Assembly (NCBI GenBank): GCA_025357775.1
Contig: JANXOQ010000214.1
Coordinates: 1-5,252 of the forward strand
Direction of reading: 5' to 3'
Length of the DNA: 5,252 nt
From: Ferruginibacter sp.
Lineage (GTDB): Bacteria > Bacteroidota > Bacteroidia > Chitinophagales > Chitinophagaceae
Under the pieces are notes generated by a model that saw only the letters and a list, made by a program, of their open reading frames with translations, ran no database searches and had not been told where the DNA came from. Below are positions 5,225 through 5,252 of the stretch, piece after piece (the first letter of the stretch is position 1; the number at the start of each line of letters is the position of its first letter). A program made the translations under genes and the position numbers.

Positions 5225-5252
5225 GTATACTTTTAATAATTTATAAAACTTA

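Overview
The window looks like a chromosomal segment of a strongly A+T-rich member of the Bacteroidota. Three things point there. The promoter in front of the first gene fits the Bacteroidota consensus (TTTG, spacer, TAnnTTTG). The genes lack clear Shine-Dalgarno sites and have A/T-rich leaders instead. The secreted proteins carry short signal peptides, in one case ending in the N-A-Q style common in this phylum. A family-level assignment cannot be made from this sequence alone.

Layout. At the left edge (1-90, minus strand) are the first 30 codons of a secreted protein that runs off the window. A mostly empty 370-base gap follows and ends in a well-formed promoter with two dyads. That promoter drives a plus-strand pair: glycine C-acetyltransferase (kbl, 465-1652) and, 31 bases later, a single-domain rhodanese (1684-1998). 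A 16-bp perfect hairpin with a GAAA loop (2015-2050) closes the pair. Beyond it lies a short gap with what may be a decayed gene fragment. Then come two minus-strand genes: a secreted VanX/DdpX-type D-Ala-D-Ala dipeptidase (2311-2991) and a large SWIM zinc-finger protein (3545-5224). The 550-base gap between them (2992-3544) contains a stop-interrupted possible pseudogene and a cluster of TGTTGCAA-type inverted repeats.

How the genes relate. kbl and the rhodanese gene are probably one transcript. Kbl acts in threonine/glycine interconversion, but the usual partner, threonine dehydrogenase, is not in the window. The dipeptidase acts outside the cytoplasm on D-Ala-D-Ala and looks like a stand-alone gene. 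The SWIM protein's role is unknown; only its N-terminal zinc-binding motif is recognisable. I see no sign of a mobile element with a transposase, a CRISPR array, tRNA or rRNA. Nothing here clearly amounts to a new multi-gene system. The less explained parts are the SWIM protein, the kbl-rhodanese pairing, the kbl promoter dyads and the two gaps with gene-like debris.
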